Source of the DNA: Nitrospirota bacterium
GTDB taxonomy: Bacteria; Nitrospirota; Nitrospiria; Nitrospirales; Nitrospiraceae
NCBI GenBank assembly: GCA_016219645.1
Contig: JACRLR010000052.1
Location: 62,001 to 126,000 of the forward strand
DNA: 64,000 bases
Direction of reading: 5' to 3'
The notes beneath the pieces are model-generated. The model was not told the DNA's origin and did not search any database. It saw only the letters and a program-made list of their open reading frames with translations. Below are positions 8,299 to 17,520 of this stretch, piece by piece; position 1 is the first letter of the stretch; the number at the start of each line of letters is the position of its first letter. The position numbers were made by a program, and so were the translations under genes.

Positions 8299-8829
8299 TT
8301 ATCGCTTCCTCCTGGCGTTCTTCACCCCTGTCGGGCTGTCACTTGCCGCCTTGTTGCCCTTGTTGCCCTTGATCCCCTCCATCACCCTCGCCATTTCGAT
8401 TGCGGACTTGGCTGCGTCTCCACCACGATTAAACCTCGTCGGCTCTGCCCGCTCGATCGCCTGCTCCATAGTATGCGTCGTCAACACACCAAAGATGATC
8501 GGCACATCGGCATCCAACGCCGCCTGCCCGATCCCCCGGCTCACTTCCGCGCTGATATAGTCGAAATGCGGCGTGTCTCCCCGAATGACTGCACCCAAAC
8601 AAATCACCGCATGAAACCGGCCGGACTTGGCCATCGTTCGAGCGACAAGGGGAATCTCGAATGCCCCCGGCACCCGCACCACCTCGATATCCTCAGCCTT
8701 GACCTTCTGCTTCGTCAATTCCTCAACGCAGGAACTCAGTAGCTTGCTCGTCACGGACCTATTGAACTTTGCAACGACAATCCCAACCCGCAACCCCGTC
8801 GCATCATGAGAACCCTTCCGCAATTTCAT
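8299..8829 (-). CDS. ribH: 6,7-dimethyl-8-ribityllumazine synthase
   Basis: Lumazine synthase condenses the RibBA and RibD products in riboflavin synthesis. Motifs VVRVPGAFEIPLVA, CLGAVIRGDTPHFDYI and PIIFGVLTTHTMEQAIERA are present, with the catalytic His in TPHFDY. The 176-residue protein has an extra lysine-rich tail (KGNKGNKAASDS...NARRKR) beyond the usual 155 or so residues. It follows ribBA, with a family A hairpin in between. Confidence 0.96.
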   Translation of the reverse strand: MKLRKGSHDATGLRVGIVVAKFNRSVTSKLLSSCVEELTKQKVKAEDIEVVRVPGAFEIPLVARTMAKSGRFHAVICLGAVIRGDTPHFDYISAEVSRGIGQAALDADVPIIFGVLTTHTMEQAIERAEPTRFNRGGDAAKSAIEMARVMEGIKGNKGNKAASDSPTGVKNARRKR

Positions 8830-8874
8830 CCCTCTTTACTACTTCCTTCCCCCTTGGCACATCAATACGTAATC

Positions 8875-8963
8875 GGGTGGTTGGGTTGGGCTCACTGCGC
8901 GCGTCCAACGAGGGCCTTCTGAGGCCGCGCGTTGCGCGAGCAAGAGACCGACCCAACCGTCCC
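8875..8963. repeat. Hairpin repeat, family A, copy 5 (ribBA-ribH junction)
   Basis: Arms GGGTGGTTGGGTTGGGCTC and GAGACCGACCCAACCGTCCC pair around the standard core (8894-8942). It fills the gap between the ribBA stop and the ribH start. A read-through effect (RNA stability or partial termination) is possible, but there is no U-tract. Confidence 0.85.
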
Positions 8964-8966
8964 TTC

Positions 8967-10175
8967 TCACACCTTTTTCAGAATGTGCCCCATCTTCTTC
9001 TTTTTCGTTCGTAAGTACTTCACATTCGCCGCACGCGGCTGAATTTCAATCGGCACACGCTCGACCACTTGCAGCCCATAGCCTTCGATTCCGACAATCT
9101 TGCGTGGATTATTCGTGATGAGCTTGATCTGGTGGAGCCCGAGATTGACGAGAATCTGCGCCCCTACGCCGTAATCCCGCAGATCAGCTTTAAATCCCAG
9201 CTTCAGATTGGCCTCCACGGTATCGCTCCCCTGGTCTTGCAGCCCATAGGCTTTGATCTTATTGAGCAGGCCGATGCCGCGCCCTTCTTGATTGAGATAG
9301 AGCAGGACCCCACGCCCTTCCTTTTGAATCACCTCCATCGCCCTATGGAGCTGGTCGCGGCAGTCACAGCGCAGGGATCCCAGCGCATCGGCCGTCAAGC
9401 AGCCGGAATGCACCCGAACAAGCGTTGGCCCCCCGCTATCGACCTGCCCCTTCACCAAGGCAATGTGCGTAATACCGTCGATTTCGCTCTCAAACGCCAC
9501 GGCTTCGAACTCGCCGAACATTGTCGGCAGCCTCGCGCTGGCCATCCGCCGCACATAGGTCTCCCGCTGCATGCGGTATTCGATGAGTGCCTTGATCGTG
9601 ACCATCTTCAGTTTGTGGGCTTTGGCAAATCTGGCCAGTTCCGGCACACGAGCCATGGTGCCGTCCTCATTCATGATCTCGCAGATCACACCGGCGGGAG
9701 AAAGCCCTGCCAACCGCGCCAGATCGACAGACCCTTCCGTTTGTCCCGCACGCTTCAAGACCCCTCCCTGCTGCGCCTTGAGAGGGAAAATATGGCCAGG
9801 CCGCGCCAGATCGCCGGGCTTGGACTTCGGATCAATCGCCACATGGATCGTCGTGGCTCGATCCGCCGCAGAGATCCCGGTTGTAATGTCGTGCCGCGCA
9901 TCGATGGACACGGTGAAAGCCGTGCCAAAAGTCGCCGTGTTCTCCACCGCCTGTTGCGGGAGGTGGAGTTCTTCCACCCGTTGAGGCGTCAGGGCAAGAC
10001 AGATCAACCCACGGGCGTATCGGGCCATGAAATTGATGGCCTGGGGCGTCACATGGTGGGCCGCCATGACAAGGTCCCCTTCATTCTCCCGATCTTCGTC
10101 ATCGACGAGAATGATGAACTTCCCCTTCTTGATGTCCTTGATGGCCTCTTCGATACTGTGAAAAGGAGTCGGCAT
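8967..10175 (-). CDS. ribBA: Bifunctional 3,4-dihydroxy-2-butanone 4-phosphate synthase / GTP cyclohydrolase II
   Basis: RibBA provides both starting compounds of riboflavin synthesis. The start is at [18 protein letters not shown] (10175). The N-terminal RibB domain shows [11 protein letters not shown] and the RPGHIFPL segment. The C-terminal RibA domain shows the zinc-binding [14 protein letters not shown] and the catalytic NQEGRGIGL. It is 402 residues, normal for the fusion. It heads the minus-strand operon and is divergent from the sigma factor gene. I saw no FMN riboswitch in the leader. Confidence 0.96.
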   Translation of the reverse strand: MPTPFHSIEEAIKDIKKGKFIILVDDEDRENEGDLVMAAHHVTPQAINFMARYARGLICLALTPQRVEELHLPQQAVENTATFGTAFTVSIDARHDITTGISAADRATTIHVAIDPKSKPGDLARPGHIFPLKAQQGGVLKRAGQTEGSVDLARLAGLSPAGVICEIMNEDGTMARVPELARFAKAHKLKMVTIKALIEYRMQRETYVRRMASARLPTMFGEFEAVAFESEIDGITHIALVKGQVDSGGPTLVRVHSGCLTADALGSLRCDCRDQLHRAMEVIQKEGRGVLLYLNQEGRGIGLLNKIKAYGLQDQGSDTVEANLKLGFKADLRDYGVGAQILVNLGLHQIKLITNNPRKIVGIEGYGLQVVERVPIEIQPRAANVKYLRTKKKKMGHILKKV

Positions 10176-10370
10176 AGTTTCCTGTCGTGAATGTCTGATC
10201 GTCTCTCTTCGAAAGATGACCAATTTATCATTTAACATTGAGTATTTGACATCCCTTTTTCACGTGTCACGGTCACCGGGGAAAATAGCCTGCCACCTCC
10301 ATAGGAAATGCGGGAGAAAGGGATTATTTCGGACAGACTCCGACACCTTCTTATGATAATCTCGACCCTC

Positions 10371-11363
10371 ATGAGTCCACGCGACCAGGACCTCGACAAA
10401 GAACCGATCGAACCGGAGATCATAGATCCCTCCGAAGAGGAGATCACTGAGATCAGTTCGCCTCCCGAGTCGTTTCACCCTGCAGCGGCGGAAGAGCATC
10501 ACGCCACCGACTCCACAGCCGTGGTGCCAGTTACAGCTCTCCAGCAATATCTCGCCGAAGTCCGACGCCATCCCTACCTGTCCAAAGAAGAAGAGCTGGC
10601 CCTCTTCCATGAATATCGGATCCACGGAAACCGCGATGCCGCCGTGAAGCTCATCATGGCCAACCTTCGCGTATCCATTTCCATCGCCGCCGAGTACCTT
10701 CACACCGGCGTCGACCATATGGACCTCATTCAAGAGGGCAATGTCGGATTGATGCATGCCATCAAAAAGTTCGACCCGTCGAAGAACGTGCGTTTTTACG
10801 CCTATGCTGCCTGGTGGTCGCGAGCCTATATCCTTCGCTATTTACTGAACAACTATCGGCTGGTCAAGATCGGAACGACTCAGGATCAAAGGAAACTGTT
10901 CTACAACCTGAAAAAAGAGAAGGCCAAGCTGGAGCGGGAAGGGTTCGCCCCGGACACGAAATTGCTCGCAGACCGCTTGAACGTCCGAGAACGGGACGTC
11001 ATCGAGATGGGGCAGCGGCTGGGCAATTGGGAACTCTCGCTGGATCAGCCAATCGGCGAGGACCAGGAAGGCAGCCTGTTGGATGTGCTCCCCTCCCAGC
11101 AGACTCCGGCAGACGAGCAACTCGCGCAGACCCAATTACAGACACTCTTCCGCACCAAGCTCGCCGAATTCGCCAAGACGCTCGATGAGCGGGATGAAGA
11201 CATATTACGGAACCGGATTCTCTCAGAAACCCCTCTCACCCTGGACGACCTCGGCGCGAAATACTCCATCACGAAAGAACGGACCAGGCAACTGGAAGCC
11301 CGCATCATCAAGCGCTTGCGCGACTACATTAAGAAAGACATCAAAGATTTCGACCACTTGTGA
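10371..11363 (+). CDS. rpoH: RNA polymerase sigma factor, RpoH (sigma-32) type
   Basis: A sigma-70 family factor of the heat-shock class. After an acidic N-terminal stretch come region 1.2 (TALQQYLAEVRRHPYLSKEE), region 2 (NLRVSISIAAEYL, HMDLIQEGNVGLMHAIKKFD, RFYAYAAWWSRAYI) and the RpoH-box-like LVKIGTTQDQRKLFYNLKKE. Region 4 is a helix-turn-helix (TLDDLGAKYSITKERTRQLE). RpoH replaces sigma-70 at chaperone promoters. The start is uncertain: 10371 lacks a clear ribosome-binding site, and in-frame ATGs at 10308 and 10353 are alternatives. It lies directly upstream of groESL. Confidence 0.88.
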   Translation: MSPRDQDLDKEPIEPEIIDPSEEEITEISSPPESFHPAAAEEHHATDSTAVVPVTALQQYLAEVRRHPYLSKEEELALFHEYRIHGNRDAAVKLIMANLRVSISIAAEYLHTGVDHMDLIQEGNVGLMHAIKKFDPSKNVRFYAYAAWWSRAYILRYLLNNYRLVKIGTTQDQRKLFYNLKKEKAKLEREGFAPDTKLLADRLNVRERDVIEMGQRLGNWELSLDQPIGEDQEGSLLDVLPSQQTPADEQLAQTQLQTLFRTKLAEFAKTLDERDEDILRNRILSETPLTLDDLGAKYSITKERTRQLEARIIKRLRDYIKKDIKDFDHL

Positions 11364-11386
11364 ATTTAATTTCGTCTAGTCCCCCG

Positions 11387-11412
11387 TTGAAATAAATGTC
11401 TGGTATCCCCAT
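11387..11412 (+). promoter_or_regulatory. Heat-shock (sigma-32 type) promoter for groESL
   Basis: TTGAAA at 11387-11392, preceded by CCCCCG, and CCCCAT at 11407-11412 are separated by 14 bases. This is close to the E. coli sigma-32 consensus (CCCTTGAA, 13-17 bases, CCCCAT). It stands between rpoH and groES, leaving a leader of about 210 nt. A second, weaker -35-like TTGACT occurs at 11482. No CIRCE operator was seen. Confidence 0.6.
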
Positions 11413-11633
11413 GCTTCAATCGGGTATGGTTCCCTCTGTCCCTGTCAGACGAGTGGGGAAAAATTTCCCCGTTTTTCCCCCTTGACTTGGACGAACACGA
11501 GGCTATCTATGCCTCCGTGTTCAGCGGATCAGGACTTCTGCTCGTTCTGGAGTACCACGATTACGCCATCGAGTTCGAACCTGTTCTATATCGTTCATAT
11601 TCACTTGTTTAACATCACGAGGAGGGTGTTGCT

Positions 11634-13623
<1,990 letters not shown>

Positions 13624-13662
13624 GCGGCCCACAGCAACAGGCTGAAGGCTGACGGGTATCGG

Positions 13663-13697
13663 AAGGGCCCGGTGGGAGACCGCCGGGCCCTTTGTGT
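13663..13697 (+). terminator. Rho-independent terminator after groEL
   Basis: AAGGGCCCGG pairs with CCGGGCCCTT around a loop of about 10 nt and is followed by TTGTGTTT. It lies 40 bp after the groEL stop. Confidence 0.8.
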
Positions 13698-13725
13698 TTA
13701 CGGGCTTCTCCGTGAGTTAGAATGA

Positions 13726-14112
13726 GTGCCTCCTGGGATGTGGCCGAGGACTCCCGTGATCGTGGAAGTCGAATCAAACGATAATTGCGAGGCGAGTGTG
13801 TTCGCGCGTTTCAAGGAGGTCGGCCCTGCCAGACCGGTCGCACAAGTCAAGCTCTATGACCGGAACCCCTCCGGGGAATGGTACTGGATCACCGGCTGGA
13901 GCGACGACACACAGGCGCCCGCCTGCCAAGCCTATGCGCAGCTGGTTGAAGATTCTGGCGCGGGGCTGACGCATCTAGTCTATGGAGGACTCTACGGCCT
14001 GCGATTCAAGCCGATCACTATCGAGGAAGCCTGGAATCTCGACAGTCCTCGTCAATGGGGAGAAGCGTACCTGTCACTGTCCAGTGACCGTGATCTACGG
14101 TTTGCCGAGTAG
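13726..14112 (+). CDS. Hypothetical protein (up to 128 aa)
   Basis: Not recognised. The likely mature core runs from VIVEVESNDNCEASVFARF to the C-terminal LSLSSDRDLRFAE. It is soluble and rich in aromatic residues (EWYWITGWSD), with no signal peptide. The frame opens at a GTG (13726), with alternatives at ATG 13738 and GTG 13756; none has a clear ribosome-binding site. It stands alone after the groEL terminator, and its stop abuts repeat DNA. Confidence 0.55.
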   Translation: MPPGMWPRTPVIVEVESNDNCEASVFARFKEVGPARPVAQVKLYDRNPSGEWYWITGWSDDTQAPACQAYAQLVEDSGAGLTHLVYGGLYGLRFKPITIEEAWNLDSPRQWGEAYLSLSSDRDLRFAE

Positions 14113-14130
14113 GGGCACGCTTGGTCTTCT

Positions 14131-14261
14131 GTGCTCGCGCAACGCGCGGCCACCGAACGATGCGAGGGAACAGGCAGAATGTTCTTCTTGCTCGCAGAGC
14201 CCCCACGTTGAAACAGTGGTCGCTCGATGCGCGCAGTAAAGAACAATCTGCCTGCTCCCTC
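14131..14261. repeat. Family A hairpin (inverted) with a half-element before it, copy 6
   Basis: The complete element is 14164-14261: arms GAGGGAACAGGCAGAATGTT and GAACAATCTGCCTGCTCCCTC flank a core in reverse orientation (TTGCTCGCAGAGC...GCTCGATGCGCGCAGT). At 14131-14151 a separate fragment, TGCTCGCGCAACGCGCGGCC, is half of another core. The 14113-14651 gap contains only this, family B copy 2 and no gene. Confidence 0.75.
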
Positions 14262-14370
14262 TGGGAAAGTTGAGGAACCAGAAGGCTCTCTTTGGACGCG
14301 CGTGCAACATGACCGAACCAGGCTCTACTTTTCGATGCGGAGGCTGAGGCTCAGAGCGAACGTCGCTGGC

Positions 14371-14478
14371 GGAGCGGGGACCCGCTGAGACTCCGCTGGA
14401 AGGAAAGCGAAAACTGACCGAGTCTGCGAGGGAATTTCCGAAGGCTTCCGCTCAGCGGAGCCTGAGTGGGTCGCTCTG
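14371..14478. repeat. Long hairpin repeat, family B, copy 2
   Basis: The core at 14399-14450 (GAAGGAAAGCGAAAACTGAC...AAGGCTTCCG) matches family B copy 1 with two mismatches. The arms GGAGCGGGGACCC...GACTCCGCTG and CAGCGGAGCC...GGGTCGCTCTG pair with each other and differ from the copy 1 arms. Confidence 0.8.
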
Positions 14479-14651
14479 AGAGGTGCGGGAGCAGTCGAGT
14501 CTCATTCCCCACGCAGTTGAACTCGGTCTAGTTTGGGAACGGGACTACTCTTTCCTTTGTTTTCTCCCCGTACGGGGGCTCCTTATGGCAGCTTGATTTT
14601 TAGCCTGTTGGGGCTTAGCCTATCGACCAGTGAACCTGTCGAAGGATACTC

Positions 14652-14873
14652 ATGGGGAAGATCACTCAACTCAAGATCGAGCTGGAACAAGAAGAAGATG
14701 GCCGGTGGATCGGCGAGGTGCCGACCCTACCTGGGGTAATGGCCTATGGCCAGACGAAGGCTGCTGCCCTTGCGGCGGTCCAAGCTCTGGCGCTTCGGGC
14801 AATGGCCGATCGCCTCGAACATGGCGAAGCCGTACCTGAGGACCTACTGAACGTGTCGTTCATTGCGGCATGA
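14652..14873 (+). CDS. hicB: HicB-like antitoxin
   Basis: HicB antitoxins have a partial RNase H-like fold that covers the HicA toxin. This 73-residue protein shows the family pattern EQEEDGRWIGEVPTLPGVMA followed by GQTKAAALAAVQALALRAMA. It lacks a separate C-terminal DNA-binding domain, so it is the short type. An AAGGA lies upstream of the ATG. Its last codon overlaps the hicA start (ATGA), the usual coupling of these pairs. Confidence 0.85.
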   Translation: MGKITQLKIELEQEEDGRWIGEVPTLPGVMAYGQTKAAALAAVQALALRAMADRLEHGEAVPEDLLNVSFIAA

Positions 14874-15208
14874 GCCGGTGGCCTTCGACCCAGTCCTCGC
14901 GCGTTCTTTCCGCCCTCCTTCGCATCGACTGGCAGATTAAGCGTACAAGTGGCTCCCATCGCACGTTGCAAAAGACCGGCTGGCCGGATGTCGTCTTTGC
15001 TTTTCACGAGCGTGATGAAATCGGCCCGCGCATGTTGGCGCGCCTTTCGAAGGTGACCGGTCTCACACCTGACGATTTATGCGGAGTGCAGAAACCGCTT
15101 ACCTGCACCGTCGAAACAGGAGGGCTGGAAGTCTCTGCTGATTGCTCTCCAGCCCTCCACCGAGCCTCATTCAAGAATCACTTCTCTGCAACCATCCCCA
15201 TGCCATAG
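14870..15208 (+). CDS. hicA: HicA-like mRNA interferase toxin with an extended C-terminus
   Basis: HicA is a small double-stranded-RNA-binding-fold ribonuclease that cuts mRNA. The core is residues 1-75: RVLSALLRIDWQIKRTSGSH, with the catalytic His in SGSHRTL, then AFHERDEIGPRMLARLSKVT. It overlaps hicB by 4 bp. At 112 residues it is about 35 longer than typical. The extra tail is read through a perfect hairpin (15119-15158) and looks like translated intergenic DNA, so a mutation of the original stop is plausible. Confidence 0.8.
   Translation: MSRWPSTQSSRVLSALLRIDWQIKRTSGSHRTLQKTGWPDVVFAFHERDEIGPRMLARLSKVTGLTPDDLCGVQKPLTCTVETGGLEVSADCSPALHRASFKNHFSATIPMP
15119..15158 (+). terminator. Terminator-like hairpin in the hicA 3' end
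   Basis: GGAGGGCTGGA and TCCAGCCCTCC form a perfect 11-bp stem with an 18-nt loop, inside the coding extension of hicA. There is no U-tract. Confidence 0.5.
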
Positions 15209-15266
15209 CTAAGACTCCAAGCAAACAGGCATACAGCACGCCATTGAACAACATTGCGATCTCCAT
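15171..15266 (-). CDS. Small single-helix membrane peptide (31 aa)
   Basis: The frame reads MEIAMLFNGVLYACLLGVLA followed by MAWGWLQRSDS. It has one hydrophobic helix and a short polar end. A strong ribosome-binding site (AAGGAGG, 7 nt before ATG) supports real translation. It lies in a gap opposite the end of hicA and about 300 bp upstream of the start-distal end of nothing obvious. It is not a recognised family; size and shape recall small accessory subunits of membrane complexes. The rest of the gap to 15570 shows only a short hairpin (ACTCAT...ATGAGT, about 15302). Confidence 0.5.
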   Translation of the reverse strand: MEIAMLFNGVLYACLLGVLAMAWGWLQRSDS

Positions 15267-15570
15267 GATGTTCCTCCTTCCAGGAAACGTTTGCAGTCTT
15301 TACTCATCTCCAGTGATGAGTTGAATTGTGCCTGCAGTATCCCGGTAGGGCACAGGCCGTGCCGTGCTCATTCTTTTCAACCGCTCGGTCACAACTCATT
15401 GGAATACAGGGATTTCTTGCAGTGACTAATAAGGGGAAGTGCATGAGGACGAAGGTAGCCCACGATGAGTCGCGTCTGCTCGCGAGCTCGGCGCGCGAAG
15501 GATCGCGTGCTGTTCCTTCAAAAAGGAGAGATGAGATAGGCAGACCATGCGGAGCGGATGTTCTGGGTCT

Positions 15571-17094
15571 TTAGCCGGCAGGCGATCGCTTCATTCCAAA
15601 CTGCTTCATCCGGCTGCGCAACGTGCTTGGAGGGATTCCCAAACGCACAGCCGCGCCATCCGGACCGGCGATACGCCAATCTGTCAGTGCGAGGGTCTGC
15701 AGAATATGCCGGCGCTCGAGTTCTTTGAGATCCGCTGGTGGCTGGGTAGGAACCGATGAGGTCTGTGAACCCAAGACATGGTCGTCGATCCGCAACACCG
15801 GTTCACGAGAGAGGATCAGCGCACGCTCGATCACATTTTCCAGTTCACGGACGTTGCCAGGCCAAGGGTATCGCATCAATCGCTCGAGCGATTCCTGATC
15901 GATGTCTTTGCACGAACGTCCGAATTTCACGCAGTACTGTTTCAGGAAATGTCGCGCCAACGGGGGGATATCCTCCGGACGATTCCTGAGTGGAGGGACG
16001 CTAAGAGGAAAGACATTCAGACGATAAAAGAGATCAGCGCGAAATGTCCCATGCTTGACGGCTGCGGGTAGGTCGCGATTGGTGGCGGCGATCACCCGAA
16101 CATCAACACGAATGGGCTGTTTCCCACCCAGACGGTCCACCATGCCATCTTGTAAGACTCGCAGGAGCTTGGCCTGTGTTTCCAAGGGCATTTCACCGAT
16201 TTCATCCAAGAACAGCGTTCCACCATGGGCCAGTTCAAATCGGCCTTCGCGGGTTCGGTCCGCTCCGGTGAATGCGCCTCGTTCATGGCCAAAGAGTTCG
16301 CTTTCGACCAACCCAGCCGGGAAGGCAGCGCAGTTCACCCGCACCATGGGTTTCGAGTGCCGCGGGCTCCAATCATGGATCGCTTGTGCAATCAGTTCCT
16401 TGCCCGTGCCCGTTTCACCCGTAATGAACACGGTCGACGGAGTAGGCGCCACGTCGTGAGCAAGGTCTATCACATGCCGAAAGGCAAGGCTCTTTCCTAC
16501 CAAGGAGTCGGTATCCTGCCTAAGCCTCAGTTCTTCGACGAGGTAGTCTTTTTCTTTGGCCAGCTGGGCCCGCAGACAATCGATCTGTTCGTACGCCTGG
16601 ACATGATCGATCGCATAGGCGATCTGCGTCGCCACCTGTGCCAGAAACTCGAGGTCCCCCGGGTCGGGAGCGCCCGACTCAATAGTGCCGATATTGAGAA
16701 TGCCCAGACACTTGTCTCCCACGAGTAGAGGGAGATTGATGATGCGTCCGAGCCCTTCCTGCACATACATTTTGTCTTCAGGAAACACTTGTACCTGTTT
16801 CAGCTCCGGACGACAGTGGACAGTTTTGTGATCATAGGCCCACCCCATCCCGCTTCCGATACGGGGAATCACGGCATCGCGTTGGAGCACTACCTGTGCC
16901 ATCGTCGTGGCCATGACATAAAACCTGAACCCATCGGCCTCAGGATCGTAAAGGGTGACAGATGCCCGTGCCCAGGGAATCACCTTCGTGATCTCAGCGG
17001 TGATCGCTTCCCATAGGCTGTGCGTATCCCGCTGAGAATTGAGCACCACCGCGACGGCTAAGAGGGCTCGATAGTTTGTTTCAATTTGTTCCAT
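15571..17094 (-). CDS. GAF-domain sigma-54-dependent transcriptional activator (FhlA/NorR-like)
   Basis: A 507-residue bacterial enhancer-binding protein. Residues about 15-165 form a GAF sensor domain (MGWAYDHKTVHCRPEL, PLLVGDKCLGILNIGTI). Next is the AAA+ domain with Walker A GETGTGKELIAQAIHDWSP, the sigma-54-contacting GAFTGADR loop and Walker B GGTLFLDEIGEM. The C-terminal Fis-type helix-turn-helix (AVRLGIPPSTLRSRMKQFG) completes it. There is no receiver domain, so it probably senses a small ligand or redox state directly. It is a single gene; its targets are not evident. Confidence 0.9.
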   Translation of the reverse strand: MEQIETNYRALLAVAVVLNSQRDTHSLWEAITAEITKVIPWARASVTLYDPEADGFRFYVMATTMAQVVLQRDAVIPRIGSGMGWAYDHKTVHCRPELKQVQVFPEDKMYVQEGLGRIINLPLLVGDKCLGILNIGTIESGAPDPGDLEFLAQVATQIAYAIDHVQAYEQIDCLRAQLAKEKDYLVEELRLRQDTDSLVGKSLAFRHVIDLAHDVAPTPSTVFITGETGTGKELIAQAIHDWSPRHSKPMVRVNCAAFPAGLVESELFGHERGAFTGADRTREGRFELAHGGTLFLDEIGEMPLETQAKLLRVLQDGMVDRLGGKQPIRVDVRVIAATNRDLPAAVKHGTFRADLFYRLNVFPLSVPPLRNRPEDIPPLARHFLKQYCVKFGRSCKDIDQESLERLMRYPWPGNVRELENVIERALILSREPVLRIDDHVLGSQTSSVPTQPPADLKELERRHILQTLALTDWRIAGPDGAAVRLGIPPSTLRSRMKQFGMKRSPAG

Positions 17095-17111
17095 AGGCCA
17101 TCACACTCTTT

Positions 17112-17313
17112 AGCAGGATGCTGAAAAAGTCCGCCAGCGTTATTGAAAGGTTAAGGTTGAGGCTAAGGTTGAGTAAACAAGAACCTGTTCAATGCTTAAC
17201 CTTAACCTCGACCTAAGCCTTCTTCATCCGCTGCGGCCTTGCCTGGGCCAAGACGCGTCTCGGCGCGTCAGGGTTGGGCGGGTGAGAAGTCTGGCCTTTT
17301 TGAGCATCCTCCG
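17112..17313. repeat. Nested inverted repeat (family C outer arms, heptamer inner arms)
   Basis: Outer arms GCAGGATGCTGAAAAAGTCC and GGCCTTTTTGAGCATCCTCC pair. Inside, GGTTAAGGTTGAGGCTAAGG (17149-17168) pairs with the CTTAACCTTAACCTCGACCT segment (17195-17214), both made of 6-7-nt units. 17253-17293 is shared, inverted, with 4478-4518. The remainder of 17095-17520 shows no gene. Confidence 0.7.
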
Positions 17314-17520
17314 GCTTTGTTGCCATCGGCGCAATTTACTAGATTCCAATAGTATATTGTGTGTAAACCGAGTTTTTCCGCAGCCTGTTAGACCGATACA
17401 CTGAATCACGGGGCCTTCGCTTATGTTTCCGACATCCTATCAGAAAGCTACCCCCTCCATTCCACACATACGTTGTCGAGCTGGAGATGGTGCTGATTCA
17501 AATACCCGATTGGCTGACTA

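Noticed and set aside
9069-10190. Long antisense open frame opposite ribBA (and similar ones opposite glnD, ureC and urtA)
   Set aside because: These are shadows of high-GC coding sequence; the other strand holds the intact, recognised gene and the antisense product has no family features.
10176-10370. FMN riboswitch upstream of ribBA
   Set aside because: The conserved FMN aptamer segments are absent on the minus strand of this gap.
11364-11633. CIRCE (HrcA) operator before groES
   Set aside because: No TTAGCACTC/GAGTGCTAA inverted repeat in the leader.
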